NCBI RefSeq assembly: GCF_020509005.1
Contig: NC_063016.1
Location: 2,294,001 to 2,358,000 of the forward strand
Direction: 5' to 3'
DNA: 64,000 nucleotides
Origin: Fulvia fulva
Taxonomy: Eukaryota; Ascomycota; Dothideomycetes; Mycosphaerellales; Mycosphaerellaceae
Shown: one piece after another, positions 40,191-52,949 of the stretch
Numbering within the stretch: the stretch's first letter is position 1
Layout of the letters: each line of letters starts with the position of its first letter
Translations under genes and position numbers: made by a program
The notes under the pieces: model-generated
What the model was told of the DNA's origin: nothing
Seen by the model: the letters and a program-made list of their open reading frames with translations, nothing else
Database searches by the model: none

Positions 40191-41480
40191 TTACCTAACG
40201 CGTCCTAGTCTACGCGTATCGGTTGTGTACTAAAGGGGAGCCGGGCCTAGTTAGATTCCCTCGCCGTAACTAGTAGAGCACGTGGCCTCCCGTACGCCCT
40301 AGGTTATATATCCTTTATATCGTCCTCGGCCCTAGGGCGCTTATACCCGACCGCCGCTAGCTAGTTCCGGTATAGACTAGCCTTACGGTCGCCGTGGAAC
40401 CTTAGGGCGACGGTTCTGTTTGTGATTGCCTTATTTCTCGCTAGCTTCCGCTACGGGCATTCCGCGCTATACGATAGGTAGTACCCTAGACAGTTCGCGT
40501 ACCGCCTCGTAGCCGATATATAGTCTCTAGACATATAGTCTCCTATATAGTTCGAGTAGGCCTACTTGTTTATATACGTATAGGTTTGGTGTCTATACTA
40601 TTAGTATTTAAAGTATTAGAGGATACGGAAGGATAAGGAGTGCTTCTCTACTATCTTAAGGCTATATTGCTAGATTAGGCCTTATTCTATTACTAGATCC
40701 GCCGCTTTCGTGTCTTATAGCTATACGATTAGCGCCGAGGCCTTCTTGCCTTCTAGCTATTTCCTATAGAGCTAAGTCGCCTTCTAGATTAGAGAGTTAA
40801 GAGTGACCGGGTTATCCTCTTAGAGAGCGCGTAGGTGACCTTAGTTAGTTAGGTCGAACTCTTTAGGCATGTCGTGGACTAGGATCGTAAATTGCTTCGT
40901 TAAGACCTTCGCTAATGCCGCAACCTTAGATACCTACTATAGCTATACCTCTAGGTGCCTCCTAGTAGTAGTAGAGCTAGTATAGATCTATTGAGTACCG
41001 TTAGACTATTAGTTCACTACGACCACCCCTAGTTGATTAATTCGCTAGGTAAGCTCCTTATTCGATAGCTTCGCCACTTCGGCCTAGTCTTCCTTTACTA
41101 TAATACGGATTATAACTATATCGTACGTTAGGCGGAGGCCTAGTATCGAAGCCGCGACCGATACCTAGCTATAGGGGTGTTGACTTAGGGTGGCCTTATT
41201 AATTGCCTAAGACGTCGTCCTCATTTCTTGTTACCCTCGGTAATACAATAGGACTAGCGCCGTACGTAGCTAAGTAATTATCACCTATAGAGACCGGTAT
41301 AGGAGCTAATCGTTAGTCTCTATACTTTTTACGTCCTCTATAAGTTACTACTAGCTGTCTTAGGGGAGCTTCGCCTATAGAGCCGTAGGCGCCGGTAGTA
41401 CCGTAGCCTAGGCTACTATTACCTAGGAGTTGCCTAATGTAGCTAGGCACCTCCGCGGCGTTTAGGGCTATAGAGCTAAA
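40190..41480 (-). pseudogene. LINE C ORF1 remnant
   Basis: Upstream of ORF2. The zinc-knuckle region is near 40480-40620, where cysteines and histidines are partly changed to Tyr (the corresponding part of LINE E near 63820 reads CFKC*QY). The start codon is not clear; the N-terminal part lies near 41220-41400. Confidence 0.6.
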
Positions 41481-41656
41481 GAAATAGGGTGAAGAGAACT
41501 TTAAGCTATCTAACTTAAATAAGGTAGAACTCCCTTAATTCTAGGGGTAGTAGCCTACGTTATAGGTCGTTAGAATAGCCTCGATAAGGGCTTTCGATTA
41601 TATCGTGTTTCGACGCGTAGAGGCTCTAGGGACATAATATACTCTACGACCTTATC

Positions 41657-41954
41657 GTATTACTAGCTATTAGTCCCTTACCCGGTAGTTCGGCTCGTTT
41701 CCGGGTCGAATGCCCTTATACGCTAGTACTAATTCGCGGACCCTTACGACTATACTAGCGATAACCTTCTATACTAGGTATAGTACCGACTTGCCTAAGT
41801 AGGAGGTCCGTAGTCCCTAGATATATAGGTCGATCGGCGGTATAGCGGTCTTGTACTTAAGTATCCTTATTAGTATCGACTTATATACCCCGGTAACCTT
41901 CCTTAGGCATTAGTTTTAGATCTTCGCTAGCGGCGCGACGAGTCCCTTTAATAG
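41657..41954 (-). mobile_element. LINE E, leftmost fragment
   Basis: About 300 bp nearly identical to LINE C 37365-37660 (region between the reverse transcriptase and the C-terminus). It ends in CGAGTCCCTTTAATAG (41939-41954), the duplicated target of LINE D; the sequence continues at 47108. The 3' end of LINE E itself is missing. Confidence 0.85.
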
Positions 41955-42129
41955 ATAGATATTTCATTAAGCTGTTATAGTGCCCTTTGGCCTATATAGC
42001 TATACTATCTTGTTTTCGTATATATAGAGGGGAAACCGTATTAGTGAAAACCCCTCCTCCTTCCCGCCTGTCTTTTCCTCCTAGTTGTTGTCTTAATTTT
42101 CCCTTGTTAGGGGTACGCTAGTGTCATAG

Positions 42130-45100
42130 GCCTACCCTAATGACTACCCTATCTACTACCCCCTAGCTTCCGCCTCTTGTCTATCTACTCCTCCGTCTCG
42201 CTAGCGAGGCTAAACTACTAGAGGTATCCCTACTATAGTATCTACCGAGAGATTCGGCGAATGTTGCCTTTGTCCCTAATAATTGACTTATAGTCTCTCC
42301 TTCCCGCTTAGTGCCTCCAATTTCCCCTACCTCTCGCCTACTACGGGCATCGTAGTAGTATATGTTCTAGGTTTTACGATAGGTAGCCACACTAGTAGGC
42401 TGGGCTATAGATGTCTAGTACGCGTCTTCTAAATAGGTAGGCCCTTAACCTAATGTGTTCGGACCTGATTTGGATCGCTATACTTGCCTCGGCCCTTGTC
42501 AGGTCCCTATATAGCTAGTAATTGTGTCTCTAGAAGGCTCGGAGCGCTATCGGGCCTATTGTCTTAGGGGGCTTCCTTTTCTAGTCCTACTCCTATAGGC
42601 AGCTCGCTATCTATTCCGCTAGGCTTTAGGTCTTAGCCTTGCTCCCGCCGGCCTAGCGAGTCCTACGCTCCTCCTCTTTTCGTGCTAGCCATTCGGTACT
42701 TGTCTATATAGCCGTAAAGGTAGTAAGGTCATCCTCTTTTTAGCTTGTCCTATGTCCGGCCCCTCTCCGGTAGTAGCTTTCTATCTTATTCTTTGCCTCC
42801 TAGATCGTAGTTTATACTAGGTAACCTATCGTCCTTACCGCGTATTAAATTCTTATTCCCCGGATATACTGGCCGATTAGTAGTATTCCTGTCTCCCTTT
42901 CTACCGTGCTTATTAACGTTGTCTTATATACGCCTAGTACCCTACGTAGGTTGCCTACCTATATCCTATTTAAGGGTTGCTCTATCCGTTTCGGGATCGG
43001 CTTACCTACGCCTCCTGTTCCCTAAATCTATGCCCCGTATAGTATAGCTAGTCTAACGATCGCCTTATATATTACTCTTGCCTTATCGAATGTTGCTCCC
43101 TATATAGATGCCGTAAGTCTCTTTATCGAGGCTTCGTTAACTTGTGCTCGACTCTAGGCTTTCTTAACCTATACATTCTAGCTTAGCTTCGGGTCGAGCT
43201 AGATCCCTAGTACTCGTAGCTCCGCTAATAGCTTTGTCTCGTAGCCTTAGATTCTTACCGCTGCCTCTATATTATAGTGTGTTCTCGCTTTACTAAAGTG
43301 TATAAGTTAGTACTTTTTAGGGGCGAACTAGGCACTATACTTCTTTGCCTACTCCTCGCATTTCTTGTGCCTATCTTCGAGGAGGCGACAGTTCTCTTCT
43401 GTCGAGTCTAACTAGGCTAGGATGTTTATGTCGTCTACGAACCCCGATACTAAGGTTTACGGAGAGGTGAGTAGGGGGATTAGATCAGACATAAATATTA
43501 GAAACAGGATAGGGGAGAGAGTAGATCCCTAAGGTATTCTAGTCTCTACCTTTACCGGGTCGGACGTGTACCTTCCTAGGACTAGGTATGTCGTCCGTCC
43601 CTAGAGAAAGGAGTAGACGAACGTCGTTACCTACTAGGGGATGCCTTTCTGCTATAGGATATATATTAGCCTTTAGTATAAGACGTTATCGAAGGCTCCT
43701 ACGATGTCGAGGGATAGTAAGGACGCCGCTCGGTTCCTACCGTAGTGCTAGAGGGTCTGAATTTGCTCCGTAATTAGCTCTATTACTATTAGTGTCGATC
43801 GCTAGCTTCTTCCCCCTATCTGTGTTACTAGGAGTACGTAGTTGTCCTCGGCTAGCTACGTAAGTCTCTAGGCTACTATCTTTTCTAGGACCTTCCCTAT
43901 CGTATTTAGAAGTACGATTGGTCTATACGACTTGGGCTGAGTATAGTCCTCCTTCTATAGCTTACGTAGTACTACTGTTATAGACTCTCTATACGGCTTC
44001 GGGTAATACCCTAGCCGTAGGCACGCGGTAAATAGGTTTGCTAGGCTCGGCGTGATCTCTTCTCTATACTCTTTTAGTAGTATGTTTAGTATCCTATCTA
44101 GGCCTAGGGCTTTCCGTCCTTTTAGCTTACTTATAACTCCTATTACTATATTAGAGCTAACCGCCTAATCTATGTCTAGGGGTTCCGGGTATATACTCGG
44201 GTCGATATCCGTAAGGTCTACCTCTACTTACGTCGAAAGGAAATGGTCGACTAATGCTTTTGCCTTGCCCCGGGGCGTAGCCTAGGCAATCCCTTCGCGG
44301 TCTACAATTAGGGGGAAGTGAGGGGTTTGCTGCTCTTTAGGTAGTCGTGCCTATTTAGTAAGTCTCTATATCTGTTCCGGGTTTTCTATAACGAGCCCGA
44401 TCGTCGCTCTCTAGTCCTATAGCTTGTCGCGTCTTATCTATTCCTTCTTCTCTTATGTCGCGCGATAGTATTGCTCCTACGTCTCTTAGGTATGCTCCTT
44501 CGTCTACTGTCGCCTTGCCCTTCTAGCCTCCCTTACCTTCGTAGAGCATTTAGGGGTCTAGAAGGCCTTCTACTACGTTAAGGGCCGGAGTAACGGCGTA
44601 TATTGTTCCGCTACTTACTATATAACCGAGGTAATCTGTTCCGCTACTTGATCTAGCTAAGCTGTCGTCTCGAGTTCTCTATACTATAGTAGGTTCGCTA
44701 TTAGGAAGCCTCTTATATCGTCCTAGCGTACCTTCTTCTAGTTACGGCGTAGTTCGCTTACTAGCTCCTCTATCGCCTTCACCCCTAGCGTCGTTTAGAT
44801 AGGGATATAGTCTAAGGAGGCTTCTAGCGCGTAGTTCGGTCGGTATTAGACTAGTCTCTCTTTAAGTTCTCGTAATAGAAAGTATAGGTCGATCGTACTT
44901 ATACTTATACGGGCCTTCTACGTCTCTATTCCCTTTAGTGTTACTAAGGCCATTCCGTAGCGTACGGTTATATCTAGTAGCTTTTCCCCTAGAAACGCGT
45001 ACGGGGGAGTGAATTCGAGTCCCTACCGTAGGTAGTAGAGGTTGAAGTCGCCGAGGAGTACTTGCTTTATGTCTTAGCTTAGGGTCCGCTCTAGGTAGGC

Positions 45101-45500
45101 GAGGGTTCCTAGTTCCCTACTCGTCCGACCCCGCGGTAGCGGGTTATAAACGTTGTAGATCTAGATAGGGCCTTGTGTCGTGTCGATCTAGATTGATATT
45201 ATGTCTCCTAGGTTGCCCTACTACGGTAGTATAACCTTCTACGACTTAAGGTCTATAGTCTTGCTTACGTATATATATGTCCTCGGGATAACGCCTCGTT
45301 AGCCCGCGATTACGATATAGTATCTCCGGTCATTATAAGTAGCTAGGAGTCCTTCGTAGGGGTTGACCTATAGTTCCTATACCGCGATAACGTAGTGCCG
45401 TACCGGGTCTAGCTCTTATAGAAAGTGGCGCTAGACCTTGTCCCTACTTTTGTTTACGTTATACTATACGATAGTAATGTCGTCGTATAGTATTATTCGT
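42130..45500 (-). pseudogene. LINE D ORF2 (endonuclease, reverse transcriptase)
   Basis: Catalytic FVDD at 43430-43441, intact, encoded GAC GAC. The preceding block near 43480-43540 reads as the GIP*GSTLSPILF-type region. A 61-codon ORF on the other strand (43588-43773) is a shadow. The endonuclease lies at about 44700-45480, with the GDFN region near 45050. The Cys/His C-terminus is near 42330-42420. Many TAG stops. Confidence 0.82.
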
Positions 45501-45539
45501 TATCCGTGAGGTCCATTTCCGTACTAACCTACTATATCT

Positions 45540-46760
45540 CCTAAGCCTATATCTCGCTGTCCGGCTAGCCCTAGGGCCGCTAGGGCGCCCTAAAGATTCG
45601 TATTTGGCCTAGTTCGTTAGCGGCCCGGTTAAGGTATCGAGGCCTACCGGGAGGTAGATACGTTTACGGTTAGGTTCCCTTGTTCGTCTCTTCTACCCTC
45701 TTCCTTTTGCTCGGTTCGAAGCCCTTATATACGGTAGATCCCTCCTACTACCGTTAGGGGTACCTAGCTAGTATAGAAATCCTTACTTGTCTCGCTCGTT
45801 CTTATGCTACTATTCTAGTTAGGCATTAGCTTAAATACGCTAGGTGCCTTCTACCGTAGTATATACACCTACTCTCCTTTTTTAGGCATTGCCTTCCCTA
45901 GTATAGGCCTACGTAGTAAGGATACCTTAGGGTCTTCTCCCCGCATTTTAGGGCTATATAACCGTACTATTAGTATTGGAAGCATTGTAGTACCCTATAG
46001 CTACTCTAATAGATCTCCGTATCTATTCTCTCGTAGTTCTAGAATAGCCTATTGTCTAGTATCTAGTTAGCTTGTTCCGCTGTCTCTACCTAGATAATAA
46101 GCGATAAGTGTGTCTTTTCTCGGTCTACTGTCTTATATAGCTATACCGCCTTCGTTAGTCGTACTCCTAGGGAGGTGTTCTAGTTCTATACTTAGAGGTA
46201 GGGAAGGTCTTCGACCTTAAATGTCCTAGGGACCCCGTAGGCGATAACGGTATACTGTTAGTAGGAGACTCGTACCGACTTCGTAACTTTAGTAGTCCAC
46301 TCCTTATAGGTCTCTAGCTTTCGTCTATTAGACTCTTATACGGTAAAGAGTCTTACTACGCCTGTTGCCTCTACCCTCGCTCTAACTACCTCCTTTTGGC
46401 CGATTCTATCGACAATCTCCTTGCTTATTAGGGCTACGATTTCTTATTTTTCCGCCGGATTAGTAATATATAGGCGTACCGCCTTACTTGCCTTCGGAGG
46501 GGGTTGATTCTTACCTACTACTACTATTACCTATATAGTTAGTCTCTAGGCTACCTTCTATGTTACTTATTAGATTGTTTTCGGGATTTAGTGTAATAGC
46601 GCTTTTAGCGCTCCAAGTAGCTATACTATAGTGTTCTTATATATCCGGGCTAGGTGTTCGCTATCCCCTAGCAAGTCTTCCGCCTCCGTATATAGGGTCG
46701 TCTACGCTATATTGTTTGTCGTTAGCCTCTACTTACTATATAGTAGGCCTTAGCTTGTGT
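45540..46760 (-). pseudogene. LINE D ORF1 remnant
   Basis: The zinc-knuckle region near 45860-45990 reads CFQY**YGYIALKCGE; the family motif CxxCxxxGHxxxxC is broken by Cys-to-Tyr and His-to-Tyr changes. Upstream sequence to about 46740 is the charged N-terminal part. Between 46760 and 47091 is the probable 5' UTR, with no motif seen. Confidence 0.65.
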
Positions 46761-47107
46761 CCTAGGTTTTCCCTTAGTCTGTTCCCCGGTTTGACTCTTA
46801 GTATAGAGTATTCGTAAGGCTATAGCTCTCGTTAGTTACTATCCTTCGCTACTATTCGGGGTCGCGCTTCCTAATTAGGTAGTTGTCCTCCGTAACTCCG
46901 TAACTCTAGGGTCTATCTTTAGGGGAACGGAACCTTAGTTTTAGGGTTCTTTATACCACGATTACGCCGCCGCTAGCGTAGGCGGGTCGCTACTACTTAA
47001 GTAGATTACTCGCCTTAATAAGGGCTGTCGAATAAATAGTCCTCGTCCGCTATAGGTATTACCTTTACTCTAGTCCGCGTCTTTGTCTCTTCGAGTCCCT
47101 TTAATAG

Positions 47108-47897
47108 GTAGGCCCTCTCGCCTAAGGACTATACTTAGCTACTATAGGTAAGGACTAGCCGTATAATAGCCGTATATAGAAGTCGTAACTACCGAAAGTC
47201 CGCCCCCTATATAGACGTAGTAAGCCTCTAGCATAATGCTATATTCTGTTTAGCTTTCCGTAATATTGCCTATACGTACTACCTCTACCGTAGCGCCGGG
47301 TCTACCTATAGTCCGAGGATCCTAAGCTAATTTACCGGGTTAGTCGTATACCTATATATCTAGATAGAAGCTTATATATTATAGAACCGTAGCCGGCGCG
47401 TAAAGTGTATTAGATTGTACTTTTCTAGGGTAAACCGAGCCCCGTACCTCCTAGCCTAGTCCTCGTAGATCTTGTGCTTCTCTTCTAGTAGCCTATAGTT
47501 CTCCTTAGTCGAGGAAGACTACGCTAGGATGTTCGTGTCGTCTACGAAGCCGCTCGTAGCGGTGTTCTAGGATTCTAGGGCTAGGAGTAGCGTCGCTATA
47601 AAGAAGAGGAATAGAATAGGTACTAGTATTAAGCCTTACGAGATTCTAGTATAGACTACTTAAAATAGGCTTTTATACTAACCGACTAGGATCGACGTAC
47701 TACCGTTTTAGAGGTAGGACCGTACGAAGTTAATAAGCTACTTAGAGAGTCCTTTGGACCTTAGGATATAGAGTAGCCGCGGGTATAATATATAGTCGAA
47801 GGCTCCCGATATGTCTAGACTAAGTAAGGATACTACCTTGTCCCTATTCTTATACTAGATAGCCTTTCCCTAAGAGGTAATAAGTTCTATCGCGGAT
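47108..47897 (-). mobile_element. LINE E, middle fragment (reverse transcriptase)
   Basis: Resumes LINE E after LINE D, nearly identical to LINE C 37660-38456. It contains FVDD at 47537-47548. It ends in CGGAT (47893-47897), the target of Gypsy B; LINE E continues at 61675. Confidence 0.9.
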
Positions 47898-48055
47898 TGT
47901 TACGGCCCTAGGCCTAGTAAATAGTCAGCTAGTATATAGGTCACGTGAGTGCGCGTTACTAGCGCGCCTCGGCTATATATAACCTCGGTATACCTCGCGC
48001 TCCTCTTTCCTACGTACCTAGCTACTTTGTATTAACACGATTATAAACCGTTACA
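47898..48055 (+). repeat. 5' LTR of Gypsy B
   Basis: 158 bp, TGTTACGGCCC...CCGTTACA, with intact TG and CA ends. Contains GGTCACGTGAG and a TATATATAACC box near 47973. Confidence 0.92.
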
Positions 48056-50340
48056 CTTAGCTAGGTCTCTATATCCGTAGAAGAGCTACGACGGGATCTA
48101 TAAGAGCGTAGATTATTAATAACCGCGATAAGAAATCGCGGCGTACGATAGAAGAGTACGACGTAGTATAAGAGACTACCTTAGGCTAAGTAGTACCTAA
48201 TATAGTACGACCCTAAGGATAGCGAGGCTCGCTACTAGCTATACGCCTAGTAGTACGGCGCGAGTCTATATTTAATATATAGACTTAAGGACAAACATAA
48301 GAATAGTAGTAGGCTACCGACGACGCCGTCTAGTAGAGACTCGAGAACTTATAGCGCCTAGTTACCTACCTACCTACTAAGTTCAACTTATACGACCTCC
48401 TTACTAACGACGAGATTTAAGAAGTTAACGGTATAGCTATAGTAGTAGTCGACTACGATAACGACGGCGCGACCGAGGAAGGTGAAGGAGAAGAAATATA
48501 ATAAGTCGCGAAAACCCTCCGTATCCTAGTTAATAACTTCCTCTAACTCGACGCTAACTAGCTCGTTAGGCTAATATAAGATCCCGAGATAGTAGCGGCT
48601 ATTTACTTTATCCTACGCCGCGCCGAGTAAGAGTATAGGAATATAATATAGATAGCTACTATCCTTTACGAATAACTAGGCAATATAGGGTAGGAACTCG
48701 GGAAATAGAAGAGCTACGAATAGTAGATACGTAACGAGTATAATATATTAGTTAAGGACCGCGATATATAGAAGACTAAGATAGAGGAAGCTACTAAGTA
48801 CCGCGATATATATTAGAAGGACTTAGGCATAGCACGAGTAGAGATGAATTAGGCTAAGTAGTAGCTTGTTACGGTCCAGTAGGAACTCGATAACCTAAAG
48901 ACTTAACCTAAATCCTCCTCTAGCGCCGTACTCGTAGTACAAAACGAGTCTCTAAAGAAGTAAGCTAAGGAAGCCCTATAATAGCTTAACGACAACGACT
49001 CTAAGATTAAGGCACTTAAATCAGACCTCGATATATATAAGACAGAGGCTCAAACCTACTAGAACGACATCTAGGAGCTAAATCAATCCTAGTAAAACCA
49101 GGTCGACGAGCTTAAGAAGCAACTCGAGGATTATAGTAGGTCTAGGGTACGCTCGTCGCTATCTCGCGCAATGTTATAACGCCGCGTACTATAGAACGGT
49201 CGTGACTCTTTAAGAGGTAAGGATAATAAGGCGGAAGGCAGACGAGTAACTAAGAAGGTTAAGAAACACTCTCGTAAGCTAGATAATAACGACTCGGACC
49301 CGTTATCTAAAGGTTTAGAGTTAGAGGAGGACTCGGAGTCGGATAGCGATACCCGTACTTATCGCCGCTCTTCTAAGAAGAAGAAGTAGGTATATAACTT
49401 CGAGTCTCTAGTTAAGTACGATACTAAACTAAGCTAGCCCTTTAAGACTTAGCGCGGTATTAATAAGCCCGAGAAGTTTATTAGTACTATCAATAGTAAG
49501 CTATTAGGACCCTCCCTTAAGAAGTTCCTCTTAGAGTTAGAGACTATCGTCGACTATACGGTCTTCCGTAATAAGAAGGTAGTATTAAAGTTCGTCTATA
49601 ACCTCCTTACTTCTCCTAGCGACGCGTAGGAGTTGGTCGGACCTAAGATTCCTACTATTTCTAGCGTCCTTACGAGTAATAAGAAGTTATATAAGGGCAT
49701 TAACGACCTAATTCAAGAGCTCGCTAATCGCTATAGTGACCGTAACCCTATCGGCCGAGCCTACGAGCGTATATACTCTCTAAAGATAGACGGTAAGGAC
49801 ACCTTCTAGTCCTTCTACCTAAAGTAGCGCTAGAACGTAAACATCCTAGGCCTAAAGGGTAAAGACGCGATAGACTATCTATAACGTAAGCTAATAGTCC
49901 GCTACCTTAATAAGTATCTAACGTATTAGCTAACCTCTCTTAGCGATATAATCGACGACCTTTATTAAGCTAATAAAGACTTTAAGATCTTAGACAGCCT
50001 CTACCCCCGTAATAAGAAGCCTAAGAATAATAAGAAGGACGATAAGAAGAACGGTAAGGATAAGGACGATAAGCTAGTAGGCGTAGCTCCCGGTAAGCCA
50101 CCTCGTAAGGCCTAGTCGACCCGTCCTAAGCCCTTTAAGAGTAGTCTCGGTAAGACCTTAGACGAAGCCGAGAATACTCGCTATATACGCGAGAGCCTCT
50201 ATAAGAAGTGCCGTAAGCCCGGTCACCGCTTATAGTAGCGTACCTACGAGCTCTTCGAGTACGAAATACCGACACGTCTAGGTACTAACGCTAGCGGTAC
50301 TAACGTCGTCGAATTACCGGCGGGAAATACGTAGTCTACT
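48056..50340 (+). pseudogene. Gypsy B gag remnant
   Basis: After a 5' untranslated stretch, a long charged and coiled-coil-like reading spans about 48400-50330 (for example ELKKQLEDYSRSRVRSS-like near 49110-49160, then KKKKKVYNFESLVKYDTKLS near 49380). RNPIGRAYERIYSLKIDGKD near 49740-49800 is typical of the Gypsy gag core. KCRKPGHRL near 50205-50232 is a zinc-knuckle remnant whose first Cys is lost. Gag packages element RNA. The start codon is not identified; no obvious primer-binding site was recognised next to the LTR. Confidence 0.7.
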
Positions 50341-50528
50341 AATTAAGTATAGAAGTAAGTAGACATAAATAAGAACAGTTATACGAAGAATTAAGAGAAG
50401 CACTACTAGTAGAGCCTCTACTAGAAGGACTTAAGCTATTATTATATATTCTTAGGATAGTAGAAATAGAATATAACCTAGTTATTAGCTTATACCTAGT
50501 AATACCGGGCGTAGCTAATAGGTAATAT

Positions 50529-52268
50529 ATGTTGACTTTCCTTAATAACGGTACTAACTTAGATTATATTGACTCTTCTTATACGCGTAAACATAACCTA
50601 CCCTTAACTAAGCTTAATAACCTATTAGTACTTAGATTAGCTAATAGGTCTATAGCTACGGAAATAATCAAACACCGTATAACTATAGAATTTACGCTTA
50701 GTAATAGCTATAGAGAAACGAGAACGTTCTAGGTTACTTATCTAGAATACGATATAGTACTAGGTAGACCTTACTACGATAAACTTTAGCTAGGTATCCA
50801 CTTTGCCTCTAGTATAATAACCCTCGACTCGGAGTACTATAAGGAATATTGCCTATAGAGCGGTAAGCTAGTCTAGGTATAGAGTATTAACGATAAGTAG
50901 GAGCCTATAATTACTAAGCAAAGCTTCGAAGTAGCTCTAAAGACCCGATCACTATATCAAGCCACTGTTAAAGAAGACAATAAAGGAGATCTAGTCTAGA
51001 CTATAACTTCCGACGTGATTATAAAGTAACGACCTAAGCCCGAGATATCGACCGAGACGCCGCCCGTACCGACACTACCGGATATCGGTATCTAGGAAGT
51101 TAGCGAAGCGGCTATCGACAGAATAGCTAGGCAAAAGGGAGCCAAAGTATATATAATGTTCATTTTCGATAAGAACGAACAATAGTAACTAGAGGATCTC
51201 CGCGTAACGGACCCTTTAATAGCTTATACTATAAGTACTCGGAATATACGTAAGGTAGTAGTATATAGGCCCGATACTAGCTATAGGATACTATCCGATA
51301 ACAAGACTATCGAACGACTAGATACTCGAGTAGCGGCGTTCGTACTAGTACCGTAGCGTACTAGCCCGACACTATCCGCTTATAAGATATACGTATAGTC
51401 TAATATTAATAAGTTTATAAAGAAAAAGGAGGAGACAATCGATCCGAAGGATCACCTCCTACCTATCTATTACGAGTTTATATACGTCTTTTCTAAGTAA
51501 GATACGAAGGAGCTCCTACCGTATAGGCTAGGTATCGACTATAAGATCAAACTGAAGCCTAGCGTGACTCCGCCCTTTAGCCGACCTTACCGTATATCAA
51601 ACCAAGAGGACGAGGTAATAGCTTATTAGGTCTAAGAACAATTGGCCTAGAAGGGTATCCGTAGATACGAAGGAAGGGTAGACGTATCTTTACCTATACT
51701 TATCGTTAAGAAACCTAGCGGAGGACTTAGAGTTTATATCGACTATAGATAGGTAAACGAACGTACGATAAAATCTAGGTATCCTATACCCCTAATATAG
51801 GACATACTCAACCGTATTATAGGGAAGAAGTACTTTACTAAGCTAGATATTATCGCCGCCTTTAACCGTATACGTATAGCGGAAGGGTCGGAATGGCTTA
51901 CGGCGTTTACGACACGGTATAGCTAGTTCGAGTGCTTAGTAATACCGTTTAGACTATATAATATACCCGGGACATTTCAATTGTATATTAACGATACTCT
52001 AAGAGAGTTCCTCGACGACTTTACGTCCGCGTACCTCGACGACATCCTGATCTTTAGCGACACGCTCGAAGAACATATCGAGTATATAAAGAAGGTGCTC
52101 CGTAAGTACGGTAAGGCAGGCCTTCAGCTCGATATCTCTAAATACGAGTTCTATACTTAGTCTACTAAGTACCTCGGATTGATTATCGGTAAGGATAGCG
52201 TATTAATAGACCTAGCTAAGATCTAAGCGATACGTAAATAGGGGACTCCTACTAACGTAAAGGATATC
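50529..52268 (+). pseudogene. Gypsy B protease and reverse transcriptase
   Basis: A 67-codon open run (50529-50732) covers the protease: FLNNGTNLDYID, where the family has a D(S/T)GA catalytic triad, so the Asp is now Asn. The reverse transcriptase follows: DYKIKLKPSVTPPFSRPYRI near 51537-51600, LPILIVKKPSGGLRVYIDYR near 51690-51750, [19 protein letters not shown] near 51840-51895, and the catalytic YLDD at 52032-52043, intact. YLGLIIGKDSVLID near 52170-52210 precedes TPTNVKDI, where Gypsy C interrupts (ATATC, 52264-52268). Confidence 0.88.
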
Positions 52269-52787
52269 TATTAGGGCGAGAGCCTAGCCTATAAGATATA
52301 AGAATAAAAGCGAGAATATAGGTACGAAGTGTAGATATAAAGGGTATAGTATAATTGCTATATAAAACGAAAGACAAAGAAAGCAAGAGAGGCCTAGGAA
52401 AGGCTAGATATTTATACGCGACCCTCGCGAGTACGTGTCCCCGTATTAATAGGGCTAACCCGTACGAAGCCGCGCTTAGTAGCTTTACTCAAAACCTTAT
52501 TCTAATCTGCCCTACGTTCCGAGTCTTCTACGAGCTTCTTCTAGGGTCTAGCGTAGTCGCGGGTACTCGCGGGAGTACCGTAAGTCATATAGTCACGAGC
52601 CGAAGTAAGTCTATTAAGGTTTAGTAGAGTAGTAAATTTAGAGGGCTAGGTCCCGTAGTAAATGTTACGGGGTATATAATTCTTAGCGCTTATATACTAA
52701 GCTAGACTTTTACTTCTTAACGACTTCTAAGTACTCTAAGGCTCTTCTATCCCTATCTTCTATATACTCTATAGGGAGACTATAATA
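52269..52787 (-). repeat. 3' LTR of Gypsy C
   Basis: 519 bp, the same length as the other LTR, differing at roughly ten or more sites, nearly all transitions. A purine run (minus strand GGGAGGGCTAC, 52788-52798) abuts it as polypurine tract. An 89-codon plus-strand ORF (52355-52624) lies inside and recurs in the other LTR. Confidence 0.9.
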
Positions 52788-52949
52788 GTAGCCCTCCCGA
52801 ACAAAGCTAAGTTCCTACGAAGCCGTAGTAGTTCTATATATCGAGGATTTTTAGCTTTAGTACTAGGCCTAGGCCTAATATTATAGTCGATATACTATTA
52901 GTAAGCCCCGTCGAAGAGCTTAGATTCGAAGAGCCTACCAATATTAACT

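Larger units (their letters stand above)
36657..41656 (-). mobile_element. Tad-like LINE C
   Basis: 3' tail (GATA)n at about 36658-36677, then 3' UTR with GGGAAACCCGAATAGGTGAAAA-like sequence at 36740-36770 (resembling the other LINE 3' UTRs), ORF2 to about 40190, ORF1 to about 41480 and possibly 5' UTR to 41656. It belongs to the same family as LINE E (near-identical over shared parts). At 41657 it passes without a visible duplication into an internal part of LINE E. Confidence 0.85.
41955..47091 (-). mobile_element. Tad-like LINE D, full length, inserted in LINE E
   Basis: 5137 bp flanked by the 16-bp duplication CGAGTCCCTTTAATAG (41939-41954 and 47092-47107). The tail ATAGATAGATATTTC and the 3' UTR (GGGGAAACCGTATTAGTGAAAA) are at the left. 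It resembles T1 at the 3' end and differs from the C/E family. RIP-mutated, though some TpG/CpA remain. Confidence 0.9.

Noticed and set aside
50529..50732. Short free-standing gene of 67 codons
   Set aside because: It is the protease segment of Gypsy B pol between RIP stops.
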